A stretch of 64,000 nt of DNA. It comes from Sisyra terminalis (taxonomy: Eukaryota > Arthropoda > Insecta > Neuroptera > Sisyridae). The stretch spans positions 6,324,001 through 6,388,000 of the forward strand of contig OY292279.1 in assembly GCA_958496175.1 (NCBI GenBank), written 5' to 3'. Positions 35,791 to 47,668 of this stretch are shown here, in pieces. The position numbers and the translations under genes are program-made. Every line of letters begins with the position of its first letter. Position 1 is the first letter of the stretch. A model generated the notes under the pieces. It did not search any database. It was not told the origin of the DNA and was given only the letters and a program-made list of their open reading frames with translations.

Positions 35791-36078
35791 ACAATATATA
35801 GAATATATTGCGGTCCAATTTATGTAGTATAATTTATTATAATTACATATAATAATCATGCCATAAACATAAGTTTTTCTCACATTCGTGATTTTCTGTG
35901 AAATCCGTGAAATTTCTGGCAATCGAAATACGTATCTGGGCAATACGTCACGAATATTTTTGTTTGAACTTCTGGTCGAGTTTATGTTAATGGTATGATT
36001 TTTATATATAATTATATTAAATTATAGTACATAAATTGGACCGCAATATATCCTATATATTGTATACACAGTATTAGT
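35780..36078. mobile_element. Penelope-like inverted terminal module, partial
   Basis: Arms with ATAGAATATATTGCGGTCC, CCATAAACATAAG and CGAAATACGTATCTGGGCAA, ending in TGTATACACAGTATTAG. The central part is shortened, and the CTGANGA half of the core is lost. Confidence 0.65.
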
Positions 36079-38750
36079 ATATGGATTTATATCCCTTAAG
36101 CCCACTTTCCTGCTAAAAATTGAATAATCTAATATTTTACTTTGGTATTCTCTTTTTGTATTTAATTGCATACATTTTTCCCAAAAGTTATCCTGCTTAT
36201 ACTCGTTTCTCTGGAATTCTCTTCCCGTTTTCTTTTATATTCTTCTAGTAGGTCGATTGTTGGTTTCATTCGTGATTTGAAAAACAAATCTTTTTTTTTC
36301 TTACGCAAATCTTTATCACAACTCCAATTAAAATTTTATTTATTATTTGATATAATTTCTAAGATTTGGAAAATAATTTTCCCTGTTTGAAAATTTTTTA
36401 TCTTTAATATCCATATCTAAAAACGATATAATTTCGCCAGAAATATGTACAAATGTGTAAAGATTTGACTATCATAAAATTTTGATTATTTTCCGTTTGA
36501 AAAACTTTTATTACACATTCAATGCAAATGAATTTTTTTTGAAGTTTTCACCATTAATTTCTGCAAATATCGTTTGAAATATTGACCATAACCAACGTCA
36601 AATGTTCGCAGACTTTTTAACCATTAAATTTTTGCTTCAATTTCTCAAGTCTTTGTATCACGGCACTACCATCTCACGAATCACAGCGAAAACATTGAAA
36701 ATTCCACGTCTCAAGTTCCATTGGCCGAAAAAAAAAGTTATTATCTTCAATCAATTTCCATTGGCTCTTTCATTTGAATTCTATTTCATCGTAAAACTCA
36801 ACAAATTCGGGTCAATATATTCCTTTATTGGTCATTGAACGTAAATTTTTATTCCCCATTATAAAAAAAAAAAATAGATTTATTAATCTATAAAATCCCC
36901 ACCAAGACGTTTTCCTACTAGTCTAACGAGAATTATTTGGAGAAAACAATGATTTGAAAACTTTTTTTTTTGTCAAGTTATTCGCAACAGGAAGTTGGTA
37001 AGTTTCGATCAATTTTTGCAATGACTTATGGGTCAATTAGTGATTCAAGGCTAAATGAAAGTATCCACATTGGGACCGAAATAAAATCGTAAACTGGTTT
37101 AGTTTGTGAAGACAAAGCAAATTGGACGAAAAGCTCTATAGTGCGAAAATAACACCGTTTTTGAATACCCAACCAAAAAAAAAAAAAAAACCGTTGAAAA
37201 AAATCAATATGAAATCAAAACAAAGCGGTTCAAAACGAATTCAGGTGGAGTGGGGTGGATAAACGTTGTAACGAATCGAAAAGGTAAAAAATGGTGATGA
37301 GGAAAACCTGTTCACCCACACTATTAAAATGAACCGAACCATTCTTTCAAAATGGCGACTTTCACTTGATTTATTTTTCAATTTTGAATATTACCACAGT
37401 TTCGATTCTTGATTCTTGACTTTTTTTATTGGCGAGGGTTGTTTTTTTTTTTTTTTTGGTGAAAAAAATAAGTTCACAAACAACATAAATGCCTCCCCCG
37501 ATCGTGTTTTATTTGAAACAAAAGAACAATGTTATTGATGGTGAAAAAATTTTACCATGGTTTCCCTCTCACATGAGCGTAAAAAATTACAATAGTAAAG
37601 TCAGTGACCGTAGCCGCCCTTGACTTTTTTCTCAAAGTAAAAATCAGGGTGTTTTTTTTTCTGGTCAAACCATAATACCTACCTGTTAATTGCATAAGCA
37701 CCGACCCACGTCTATTTTGGAACTCTTTTCATCATTTTCGTGGAACTTTGGGATCCGATTACCTGAAATTTCTGGAACTCATACACTCTATGGCGTCGTT
37801 ATTGTTTTCTTCGGCTGAGGTTACACTCAATGTGGTCTTGAGGAGAGTTCTTCATCGTCGTTCCCACATTAGAGCGACGGACGGTTGCCTTTTAATTGCA
37901 GAGATGCGAATCTTCTGAACCGAATCGACAACAGTAGAATAGTACCCGGTCGATTTCCCCCCTTTTTCCTGTTCGTGTTTTAAACATATTTTTAAAAATC
38001 TATGTAAATTATTCATGGAAATCAAAAAAAAAAACACACAATTATTTATTCTTTCACCTCAAGATACAACAATTCATCGTACAAATAATCAAAAAAGTTA
38101 TTTTCTATTGTCGGATTTTAAACACTTACAACAGCATCTCTCTTACGAAATTCGCTGACGTTGGCAATATAAAGTTGATGTTTATTTTTATGCTCGGATT
38201 TATTTGGTTGTTGTTTCAGCGTTGAGTTCATAAGCCCACAGTTCTAGATCCAGACAATTTTGACCTTCTGGCATTGAAAAAAATGCCAAATAAGACGTTC
38301 GTGTCTTTGGACCTCCCAAAAATTCTACTCAAAGTCTACGATTCAACTTGACGTTGAAGATTGATTAGTAATCTAAAAATAAAAGGCAATGGAGAAAAAC
38401 GTCAGAACAATAAAATCGGTAAACAAGATAATTGACTTTTCTTAACCACTTCTTAGTCGATTTTTATGTTACCATTAGGCTTCTGGAAAAACGGAAAACG
38501 GTGTAAAGTGCTAAGAAAATAATTTCAACAAAAATTGCTTTAAAACAGGATTTATTAACCAGCTGAAAGTGGAGAAATATAAACTGATATTGATATTAAA
38601 ATTACAACTTTTCTTATACATTAAAGCTTGTATATTATAGAATCTATGATTTTCAAAAGAAAATTAGAAGTTAGTGTTAGAAGTTAGAAGTTAGTGTAGA
38701 AGTTAGAAATTAGAGTATAGTTTTCGTGAGGTACTAAAAATTTTCATTCT
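36079..38750. other. Intergenic DNA, nothing recognised
   Basis: AT-rich with homopolymer T tracts (for example near 37442-37458). The GC-richer 37780-37960 stretch shows no convincing frame on either strand. Confidence 0.4.
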
Positions 38751-38759
38751 TTCAAGTCT

Positions 38760-38975
38760 AAATTGGTGTATAATGTGAAGGAAATATCAGGATGTGGTTG
38801 ACCAAATAAATTAGTAATGTTTTACTTCATTTATTTCAATTGCAATGTTTCGGTGTTATTCCTATAATTTACATGTTGCCTGATGAAGTTGGAATAACAC
38901 CAACGAAACGTTGTAATTGAAATAAATGAAGTAAAACACTGCTAATTTATTTGATCTACCACATCCTGATATATC
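38760..38975. mobile_element. Short Penelope-like inverted repeat with hammerhead-like core
   Basis: Arms AGGATGTGGTTGACCAAATA (38780) and TGATCTACCACATCCTGAT (38951) are inverted, with an inner matching stretch AAATAAATGAAGTAAAACA. The centre reads CTGATGA (38880-38886), a five-pair hairpin GTTGG/CCAAC (38888-38892 / 38900-38904) and GAAA (38905-38908). The arrangement resembles Penelope terminal repeats but is a different sequence family from the 21.6/59.5 kb modules. Confidence 0.55.
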
Positions 38976-39411
38976 CTTTACATAATAAAAATTGTTTTTT
39001 CATAGTAAAGAAAAATTCCTTTAAAAAAATGTATTTATATATAAAAGAAAAAGAAAGGTGATTTGTAGCTTTTTAAAACGCCATAACTTGAAAAAAAAAT
39101 AATTTACAGGATTAAATTAAAAGTTAAATACTATTCTGAACCCCAATTTTCAAAATATATTAAATGAAACTCAAAAATTATTTGATGTTTATAATGTTTT
39201 TGGATGAAGAAATGAATTGGAAATATATTTATGGAAAAGTTTACAAACTAAAGCAGTTTACATGAAGTTATGATTCAGAAATTTGGGCGAAGCAATTCGG
39301 TAGAAATTAGGAGCAAAAGATGTATTTTTTTTTAATTTGGAATTTTTATTAATTTAGAATTTTTATTAATTTATCGTTTACATAATTAGTCTTAAAGTCA
39401 AAATAAATTTT

Positions 39412-39825
39412 TTTCGCTGACTTTGAACAGTTATACTGTGTATACAATATATAGAATATATTGCCGTCCAATTTATGTAGTTTAATTTAGTATAATAATA
39501 TATAAAAATCATATCATCAACATAAATTTGAACAGAAGTTCAAACAAAAATATTCGTGACGTATTGCCCAGACACGTATTTCGATTGCCAAGCAATCTTC
39601 TCAAGTAGTTTGGATCACTCCGTAACTGATTTGAATTCACAAGTGAATCATCACAAAGCAGTTACGACTGAGGAAGATTGCTTGGCAATCGAAATACGTA
39701 TCTGGGCAATAAGTCACGAATATTTTTGTTTGAATTTATGTTTATGGTATGATTTTTATATATTATAATAATAAATTATACTACATAAATTAGACCACAA
39801 TATATTCTATATATTGTATACATAG
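39412..39825. mobile_element. Penelope-like inverted terminal module, two arms
   Basis: The left end CTTTGAACAGTTATACTGTG and right end ATATATTGTATACATAG enclose two inverted arms. The minus-strand core (39571-39600) and plus-strand core (CTGAGGAAGATTGC at about 39667) face each other. No coding core lies between them. Confidence 0.75.
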
Positions 39826-41100
39826 TCTTAAAGGTTTTAAGGGTTCCTATAAAATTGTTTGGTTTAACTGTAATTTTGGTTAACTAACCAACAAAGAAGA
39901 AAGCTGTTTTAATATTGTAACCCCCTAAAGAAAATTCCCATTCCATAAAACTCCACCCTGAAAATGATTAATTTTTTGAACTATTTCTGTTTCTTTCAAC
40001 TCCAAGAATAGCTTCCGAAAATTATTTTGAAAAATTCGAAAAAATTAGAAAGTTATAGAAAAATATAGGAAGATATAAAAAAAAATTTTAAGGGAATTTT
40101 TTGAGTGAACTTTTTGAGGAACTACTGAATTAATTTTGATGAAATTTTTCCATTTTATTGTTAATAACATATTTAGAAAATTAAAGTTGTAATTTCAAGA
40201 TAAAACATTTTCTTGAAAAGGGAGGAAAGAACGATAGATGAAAAAATTATTAATTTTCCTTCCTATTTTTAAACCGTTGTAATTTTAAAACGATCATAAA
40301 ATTTTCTATTTTCTTTATATAGTGTTTATAAAATGCTATCTATAGTAATATAAATAAAATTTTATCAAAATCCATCCAGTGGTTCTCAACAAAAGTGATT
40401 CCTCGTTTTTATAATCTTTTTTGAACTCTGTAGTGGCGTTTTCTATGAAAATAAAAAAAAAATCACTCTAAAATTGATTTCTTATTTTTTTTATGGTCCT
40501 TATAATTTAAAAAACAACTCCTGAAAATTTTTCTAAAAAATTCGAAATAATAAGAATACCATTGTCTTTATGACTCCTTACAAAAATAATAAGATGTTGT
40601 TAAAAAAAGCTTTAAGCTCTTTTTTTTCGGAATAGCTCTTTTCGAAAAATATACTAAACCGATTTTGATGAAATTTGATTTATTTACTAATTACGTCATG
40701 TTTTAAGAATTGAATGAGTATTTTGAAGATTAAACCTTTTCTAGATGAGGAAGGAGGAAATGAACGACGAAAGCATAAGTCATTTTTCTTTATTTCTTTT
40801 AAACACTTGCGCCATTTTCAATTATTCTAAAATTTTTAGTTTTCCCCATTTAATACGTAAAAGGTGATATCATTAATAGCTGCGTTAAATTTTATCAAAA
40901 TCGGTCAAGTGGTTCCCTAGAAAAGTGGGGCTCTATTTAGATCGTCAATTTCTTTTCAATCCATTGTAGGGTCCTCTATAAAAGTGAAAAAAAGAAATAA
41001 AAAAATATATTCGTGTGTTTTAATATGTTAATAAACAATATTCGAAAAAAATCAATTCGATATACTTTACAGATATCGGGAAAAAAATATTGAAAATCTG
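39826..41100. repeat. Family G copy 2, attached to a Penelope-like module
   Basis: It begins GTCTTAAAGGTTTTAAGGG exactly as at 34843, directly after the same Penelope-like right end. It contains long stretches similar in inverted orientation to 35000-35780. It carries repeated ATTTTATCAAAATCNNTCNAGTGGTT motifs near 40370 and 40890. Its right end is not sharply defined. No coding frame. Confidence 0.6.
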
Positions 41101-41807
41101 CGTATTTTTAGCCTTGACTTGGAGAATAGTACCTTAACCCTGAAAAATAATTATTTGCAATGGTTGAAATTTCTTCCTTCATATGGTTCAAATACTTGAC
41201 AAAAATCATTCTTTATTTCTGTTAGAAGATAAATGGAAGTACACAAAGTAAATGGCAAAAAAAAAACACCATATTAAGAATTAATAGATGTTTGAAAGCA
41301 TTGACCTAAGCAAAATTAAAAAAATTCTAAAAATAAATTATTTTCTCACCATGTTCTACCATTTTCACTACTTCGCCCACAAAATTGACTATAACTTCTC
41401 AATTCAAATTAATTTATTGAAAGATTATAAAAGAATAAAGACAATTTTAAATCAATTAATTTCGAAATCTTCCTTCCTATATACGGAAAATCATGTTTAA
41501 CGAAAACCATAAATTATTTGAACTTCTTAATATATGAAGAGGTTGATGTTTTTTTTTAATGCACAATTTATTTTCCAAATTTGTTATCAACTTTAACTAT
41601 ATGTACGTTGTTTAAGCAAACTATTTCCTAGTTCACCTTTTATGGTATAATTCTCCGAAAAAAAATCAAAATAATTAGGTTAAAATTTGGTATTAGGAAA
41701 GTTTTGAGGAATTTATTAAGTTTAGAGATGCTTATTTAAGGGTAAGAAAAGTCATTAGAACAGTTAAAAGTGCAACCTTTTAAACATGGATGGATAGTTA
41801 ATCATGC
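41101..41807. other. Intergenic DNA, nothing recognised
   Basis: AT-rich. The frame at 41288-41500 has no family resemblance. Confidence 0.4.
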
Positions 41808-42340
41808 GATCTTATAATTATTATTTTTTTTCTTTAAATAAAATCATATTACTTTTTGTTATATTTATATTGGAGAGCTAAAATATATAAAATTAAATGT
41901 GGTTCCTGTAAAAAATTCTATTTTGGTCAAACTGGTAGATCTTTTGGAACAAGATATAAGGAAAAGAAGCTACTTCAACAGCAACTTCAAATTTTATAAA
42001 ACTTTTTTATGACGAAAGTCATCAATACTTAAATTTCGAAAGAAATTTTAAACCACTACATATGAAAAATAAGGAATATACCCTAAAGAATCATGTCATT
42101 GGTTAAAATCTATAAAAATTTAGCAACGAATTCACCGATTGGTCGAATTAAAAGTTGAGTTTTGTACGGTGTGTTATGATTGGCCCATGCATCCTGCGCC
42201 ATTCAAACGTCTACAGTGCCTTGATTTGTACAAAGTAAGCTTAGCATTTCTCGTTTAAAGTGACTTTTAAGTACAGATCTTATAATTATTATTTTTTTCT
42301 TTAAATAAAGTCATATTACTTTTAGTAACTATTTGTGTAT
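41808..42340 (+). pseudogene. Penelope-like GIY-YIG endonuclease relic between direct repeats
   Basis: From about 41889 the plus strand reads KIYKIKCGSCKKFYFGQTGR then SFGTRYKEK. This matches the GIY-YIG core of Penelope-like elements: (I/V)Y-x-I-x-C-x-x-C-x-x-x-Y-x-G-Q-T-x-R with R...E after it. After a frame break, SNFIKHFYDESHQYLNFE-like text follows. The 60 bp direct repeats at 41808-41870 and 42277-42335 (CTTATAATTATTATTTTTTT) bracket it, as terminal repeats of a Penelope-like element might. The family differs from the 59.6 kb copy. Confidence 0.65.
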
Positions 42341-42581
42341 TGGAAATTTAAATCGTTGAAAACCGCAACTTGAAATTAATTAATGCAGAAGTATTGCATG
42401 ATTAATTGCCCGTGTTTAAATGTCAGATAGTCTCATATATAGGATAAGCAGAAAAATTTATTGACCAAATGATTAAAAATAGTTTAAATTGAAAGGAATT
42501 TACCTAGGTCGGAACTCCAGGGTATAAGTCTGTAATATGAATTCAAATTCAAAAACTCATCATTTTTTTAATAGTGTCTAT

Positions 42582-43951
42582 TAGACTAATTCAAAAAAAA
42601 TGATGATTTTTTTTCCTTAATTATATCGAAAATATTGTTGGGAATAACAAAAAAAATCCTGTGAAAGTTTAAGCTCTTAAAATTAAAATTAAGAGATCCC
42701 ACATCGCAAATTTCGATTTTCCATTTATATAACATGGGAACAATATTTCTCTTGCACTTTGGAATTTTATAGCTCACGTTGGTGACAATATTTCGGAATG
42801 ACCAAGGTATATTCTTGTAGAAAATTAAACGATCTACAAAAAAGGTATCTAACCAAGTTTTTGATATATTTATTCCTTCAAAAGTTATTCGTGATCAAAG
42901 TTGAACTAAAGAGAAATTTTAATATTTTTTCAATTTTTTGACGCAACCATCAATTTTATGAGAAAATTTTATAGAACATTTTTTGTAGAGCACTTTTTTT
43001 TTCTATAACTTATCTCTATAAAAATTTTTGATATTTTTTACAGGCCTAAGCTATTTACTTAAAATATAAAAAAAATTATGTTAAAAATATAATAATTCAG
43101 GGAAATTCCAGTTTAATGCAAATAACTTAGAACCTGTGAAAAATATCAAAAACTTTCGTAGAGTTATAAAGAAAAGTGCTCTACAATAAATGTTCTATAT
43201 GATTTTCTCATAACATTGATGGTTGCGTCAAAAAATTTGAAGAAATATTAAAATTTCTTTTTAGTTCAACTTTGATCTCGAATTACTTTAGAAGGAATAA
43301 ATATAACAAAAACTTGTATGAAATAAATAGGACATTTTATGTAGAGCACTTTTTTTCCAATAACTTATCTCTATAAAATTTTTTGAAATTTTTCAGAAGT
43401 CCTAAGTTATTTAATTAAAATATAAAAAAAAATTGTATTAAAATTATAATACTTCAAGGAAATATCAGTTTAATGCAAATAACTTAGGATCTGTGAAAAA
43501 TATCAAAAACTTTTATAAAGATAAGTTATAAGATAAAAAGTGCTCTACAAAAATGTCCTATAAAATTTTCTCATAAACTAGATGGTTGCTTCAAAAAATT
43601 GAAAAGATATTAAAATTTCTCTTTAGTTCAACTTTGACCTCGAATAACTTTTGAAGGGATAAATATATCAAAAACTTATGTGAGACTTTTTTTGTAGATC
43701 GTTCAATTTTCTACAAGAGTATACCTCAATCATTTCGAAATATTGTCACCAACGTGAGTTATAAAATTCCAAAGTGCAAGAGAATATTGTTTCCATGTTA
43801 TTTAAATGGAAAATCGAAATTTGCGATGTGTCACCTCTTAATATTAATATTAAGATATTAAACTTTCACAGGATTTTTTTTTGTCATTCCCAACAATATT
43901 TTCGATATAAATAAGAAAAAAAAATCATCATTTTTTTTTTGAATCAGTCTA
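42582..43951. mobile_element. Hairpin element, family F copy 4, complete but internally rearranged
   Basis: The ends TAGACTAATTC and GAATCAGTCTA are both present. Offsets of the four islands are +91, +149, +251 and +299. The centre holds an additional partial right arm (about 43090-43320) and partial left arm (about 43330-43460), so the palindrome has been extended by internal duplication. The flanks GTGTCTAT and GTGTATGG agree only partly. Confidence 0.85.
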
Positions 43952-45410
43952 GTGTATGGATATGTTACATTCTTGAACAGAAAAAAACAACTTTCATCCC
44001 CTAATTCTTAGGTGGAACGAACTAAAGAGGGAAACAAAAAATGATGTGGTTGTTAAGTTTTTGGGTTCGGGGTAAAAATAAATAATGAAACCATTAAAAA
44101 GATTCAACAGTAACGAGAACAATACCTGCAAGAAGCACGAAGAAAAAAACTCAATTTTTTCGACTACAATTCGAATACAGAAATTACAGTGAATTCGATT
44201 AATCGAGTTTGGGGCGTAACAAATCAACTTTAATCGAAAAAAAACCTTCAGAACTTCAACCATAGTTATTTAAACAGCATAATAGGACGTAAATTAACTT
44301 TCCACCGTCTCGTACGTAAAAAAATACACCGTAATCATCGAACCAAAGAACGATTTTCTTCTTTCAGAAACATTTTTTTTTTCAAAAGATAATTTGATCA
44401 AATGCATACCTTACCGAGACTTCATGTTAATTTCCAACCCTCATAATTAAACCAAACATGGCATAGGCAACCCCTCGGTATATCAATTCGGGGACTATCA
44501 TTGCAGTATTTCAAGTCTTCGGTGTGATTTTTTTCTGATAAATGATTTTAATTAAATGTAACATTGCATGAGGGACACGCGACTATTGAATTATACAGAG
44601 AAAGTGAATTAGGCGCCTGAGAACCAAAAAAAAAAAAAATACTTTGGTTAATAAAACTAGGACAGGGGAGCTCATCAAGGGATGTACTTGGAAATAATTG
44701 AAAGTAATAATCAACGCAAATCGGATTTTAATGCAAAGACGGTACCCGTATGAAATTATAATATTATTGTCATAAAGGGTGTGCCATTTTAATAATATAA
44801 TAACTTATTGGTAGATATAGTAAAAAAGAGTATGAGTATAGAAATGAGTGGCTTAATTAATTCGTTCAAAAAATTATAGGTTTGGCTGTTTAATATTTTT
44901 AATGTATGTTCATAAGTTGGAAACATTAAAGAGATGTATTAAACACTAATAATTTACATCTTTTACTTGAACTAATTAGAAATAAAGTAATTTTGTAAGG
45001 CAATAGAGGTGAATGAAATAATTATGAGAAACTCTTCATTTTTGTAGGGCAACCACTCGACTAGCCATAATAAACCAATCGTAGGACGATGATTACAATT
45101 GTAAATCAAACCCTGAAGAATATCGAAATATTTCTTTCGAATTCTATGAATAGTTTAACGAAAAACTTTTTCCGTTTTCTTTCCATAAACTTCAACTTGT
45201 AACTCTTATGTACGTTTCCAATCTAAATACTAATCACATATGAAGATTTTTTTGATAAAGTACTTGGTTTTTCTTGAAACAAAATAAAATGACCCGGCTT
45301 TCCATATTTCCCTAACCATTGGACATATAGCTAAAATATAAAGAGTATACTGCTAAAATATACAGTTAGAATATTGTAAGCCAATATATGAAAAATCAGG
45401 CGGAAAGTGG
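43952..45410. other. Intergenic DNA, nothing recognised
   Basis: AT-rich, unique-looking sequence. No conserved frame or repeat seen. Confidence 0.4.
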
Positions 45411-45418
45411 ATGCATAA

Positions 45419-46068
45419 TAGGGTGTCCGTTATTTCCCAAATTGATTTTTTTACAGCGATCGCCCCCTGAATTTTTAGTTTAAGATATAAAAAAGATTAT
45501 CCAATACAATTAAGCTCTTAATTTCTTGATTAAACCGTGCTGGAATCATGTTACTTTTACTATTTAAATAAAATGGAATTATTTGACTTTTTACTTTTAA
45601 GTTTTTTTTCTCAGAAACAAATAGATCAAAAGATTTAAAATCAAAATATTCTGACGTAAAATTTAACGCTCTACAAAAAAGGTCTCGTATGAATTTTCGA
45701 TTAAATCACTCCATTAAAAGTTATTCAACATTTAACTTGAATTAATTTGTTGAAATAATGTTGAATAACGTTTAATTGAGTGATTTAATCGAAAATTTAT
45801 AAGAGACCTTTTTTGTAGAGCGTTAAATTTTACGTCAGAATAATTTAACCTTAAATCTTTTCATCCATTTGTTTCTGAGAAAAAAATTAAAAGTAAAAAG
45901 TCAAATAATCCCATGTTAATTAAATGGTAAAAGTAACATGATTCCGACACGGTTTAATCAAGAAATTAAGAGCTTAATTGTATTGGATAATTTTTTTTAT
46001 ATCTTAAACTAAAAATTCAGGGGGCGATCGCTGTAAAAAAATCAATTTGGGAAATAACGGACACCCTA
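45419..46068. mobile_element. Hairpin element, family H2, with perfect 8-bp target duplication
   Basis: A 650 bp near-perfect palindrome with ends TAGGGTGTCCGTTATTTCCC and its complement. ATGCATAA occurs immediately on both sides (45411-45418 and 46069-46076). An 8-bp duplication and a TAGGG start agree with the hAT superfamily (8-bp target site, YARNG ends). It is non-coding. Islands are at +95 (GCTCTTAATTTCTTGATTAA), +151 (AAAATGGAAT), +251 (TCTACAAAAAAGG) and +298 (AAAGTTATTCAACA). Confidence 0.92.
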
Positions 46069-46639
46069 ATGCATAATTTCTGATTCAGTTATTCTTAACA
46101 ACATTTAATTACTTAGTGGTTTTTGTAGAATTTCGAATTAACAAGCAGAAATTGCTATAGGAAAGTGGACACTTACAATGTTATCGAAAGAAAATTAACG
46201 TGAATCTCTCAACGGATATTAAAACTTTGGGAAGTAATTGCTGTTAAGAGCATCGAATTTCATAGATCAGAAGCATGGTTTCAATGGGAAACAAGAAAAT
46301 GAAAATTCAGAGATTGTTGAAATATGAAACTGAATTATCGAGAAAAGTAAATGAATAGCTCGATATTATGGCGATGGGAAGAAAATTTATAAGTTTGGTC
46401 ACATTCTAAGCAAAAAATCAACTAATGTTGAACGAATTTGGCCACCAAAAATCAAGTAACATTGGGATGGGTACCGAACCATAAGAGTTGAGAAATGTTG
46501 AGAAATCCCAAGGTTTATAAAATACACAGGTAGCCTCATGCACTACGTGATGTATCCAGAAGAAATCCGTACATTTCTTCAGACTGATTCAAATTTCAAA
46601 ATTCTTCGTATGACGTCATATTTTTTTTTTCTAATGGGG

Positions 46640-46870
46640 CAACCTGTGTAATTTGTGAACCTTGGAGAAATCCATCTCAAATTCTACCTGCTGAAATACT
46701 AAATTTGAAACGATTTCAAACCAGATTGATAACAAGTCTCATTACCGATAACTGTGGCCTAATGAGCATCTTCATGCTTTTAGGATATTGTTGAACCCTC
46801 CAATATGCAGATTTTGTCAAATTTAAAATTCTATGGGAATGTCAAGTAAATATTCTAAGTCTATTAACTA
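46640..46870 (+). pseudogene. Retrotransposon RNase H-domain tail fragment
   Basis: The plus strand reads LNLKRFQTRLITSLITDNCG, then after a one-base shift LNEHLHAFRILLNPPICRFC. It is the same C-terminal region as at 33.9 kb (x-TGHCxLxxHLxxMG...C-x-x-C). It is heavily decayed, with no other domain. Confidence 0.55.
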
Positions 46871-47022
46871 AAAAGAGTCGAACACTAAAAGAAATTCCCT
46901 TAAATCCTATAGGATTTAAGGATTTTCAGAATTTCAGATTATCAATTTTAGGGTTCCTGATCTATTCTAGACGCCTACACCTTTTCCAATAAAAATACTA
47001 ATCAAGTTATGAAAAAAAAATT

Positions 47023-47267
47023 GGCTCAAGTGTACTTTAGCACACCCACAATCTGGCAACGTTACATTTTCGACTTTGTTTTTAATTTAAATCGCGATAT
47101 TTTTGTTAATTCAATTCTAATATGGTATAATTCTCTCTTTTGTGGCTAAATTTTCATTATGGATCGATTTAATAGCGAATTAAATTAAATTAAATTAAAA
47201 ACAAAGTCGAAAATGTAACGTTGCCAGATTGTGGGTGTGCTAAAGTACACACAGTAGTTGAGCCAAA
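47023..47267. mobile_element. Small palindromic MITE
   Basis: The arms TTGGCTCAAGTGTACTTTAG (47023) and its complement near 47267 are long and nearly perfect (about 80 bp), including CACACCCACAATCTGGCAAC. The spacer is AT-rich. The element is about 245 bp long and its target duplication is unclear because of flanking A runs. Confidence 0.8.
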
Positions 47268-47584
47268 AAATTGATAACAGACCAAATAAAATTCTCTAAT
47301 TTTCCAGATTTTCCTAACTGCTGGACATATGGAGCAATGGTTCTTAACTTGGGTTCAATCGAACCTGAGGGGTTCGGTTCAACACTACTTGTATTTCTGC
47401 TAAGTTCTTCTCAACTATGAAATGGATTTTGGTGCTGTTTTGGCTATGATTTCGAAAATTACTTCCAGTACCCTTTCATGTGAATACATTTCACTTGAGT
47501 TCATAAATCGTAGGCAAATGTCGATAATTTGTTACCAATCTTCCATCTAAAAAGAAAGCTAAAATGAAATTATCATTATTACAA

Positions 47585-47668
47585 AAATATAAACATTTGT
47601 GTATACAATATATAGAATATATTATATACACAGTATAACTGTTCAAAGTCAGCGAAAAAATCTTATTT
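47585..47668. repeat. Penelope-like terminal fragment
   Basis: ATACAATATATAGAATATAT and TATACACAGTATAACTGTTC followed by AAAGTCAGCG are the extreme ends of the Penelope-like modules, here fused with the whole interior missing. Confidence 0.65.
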
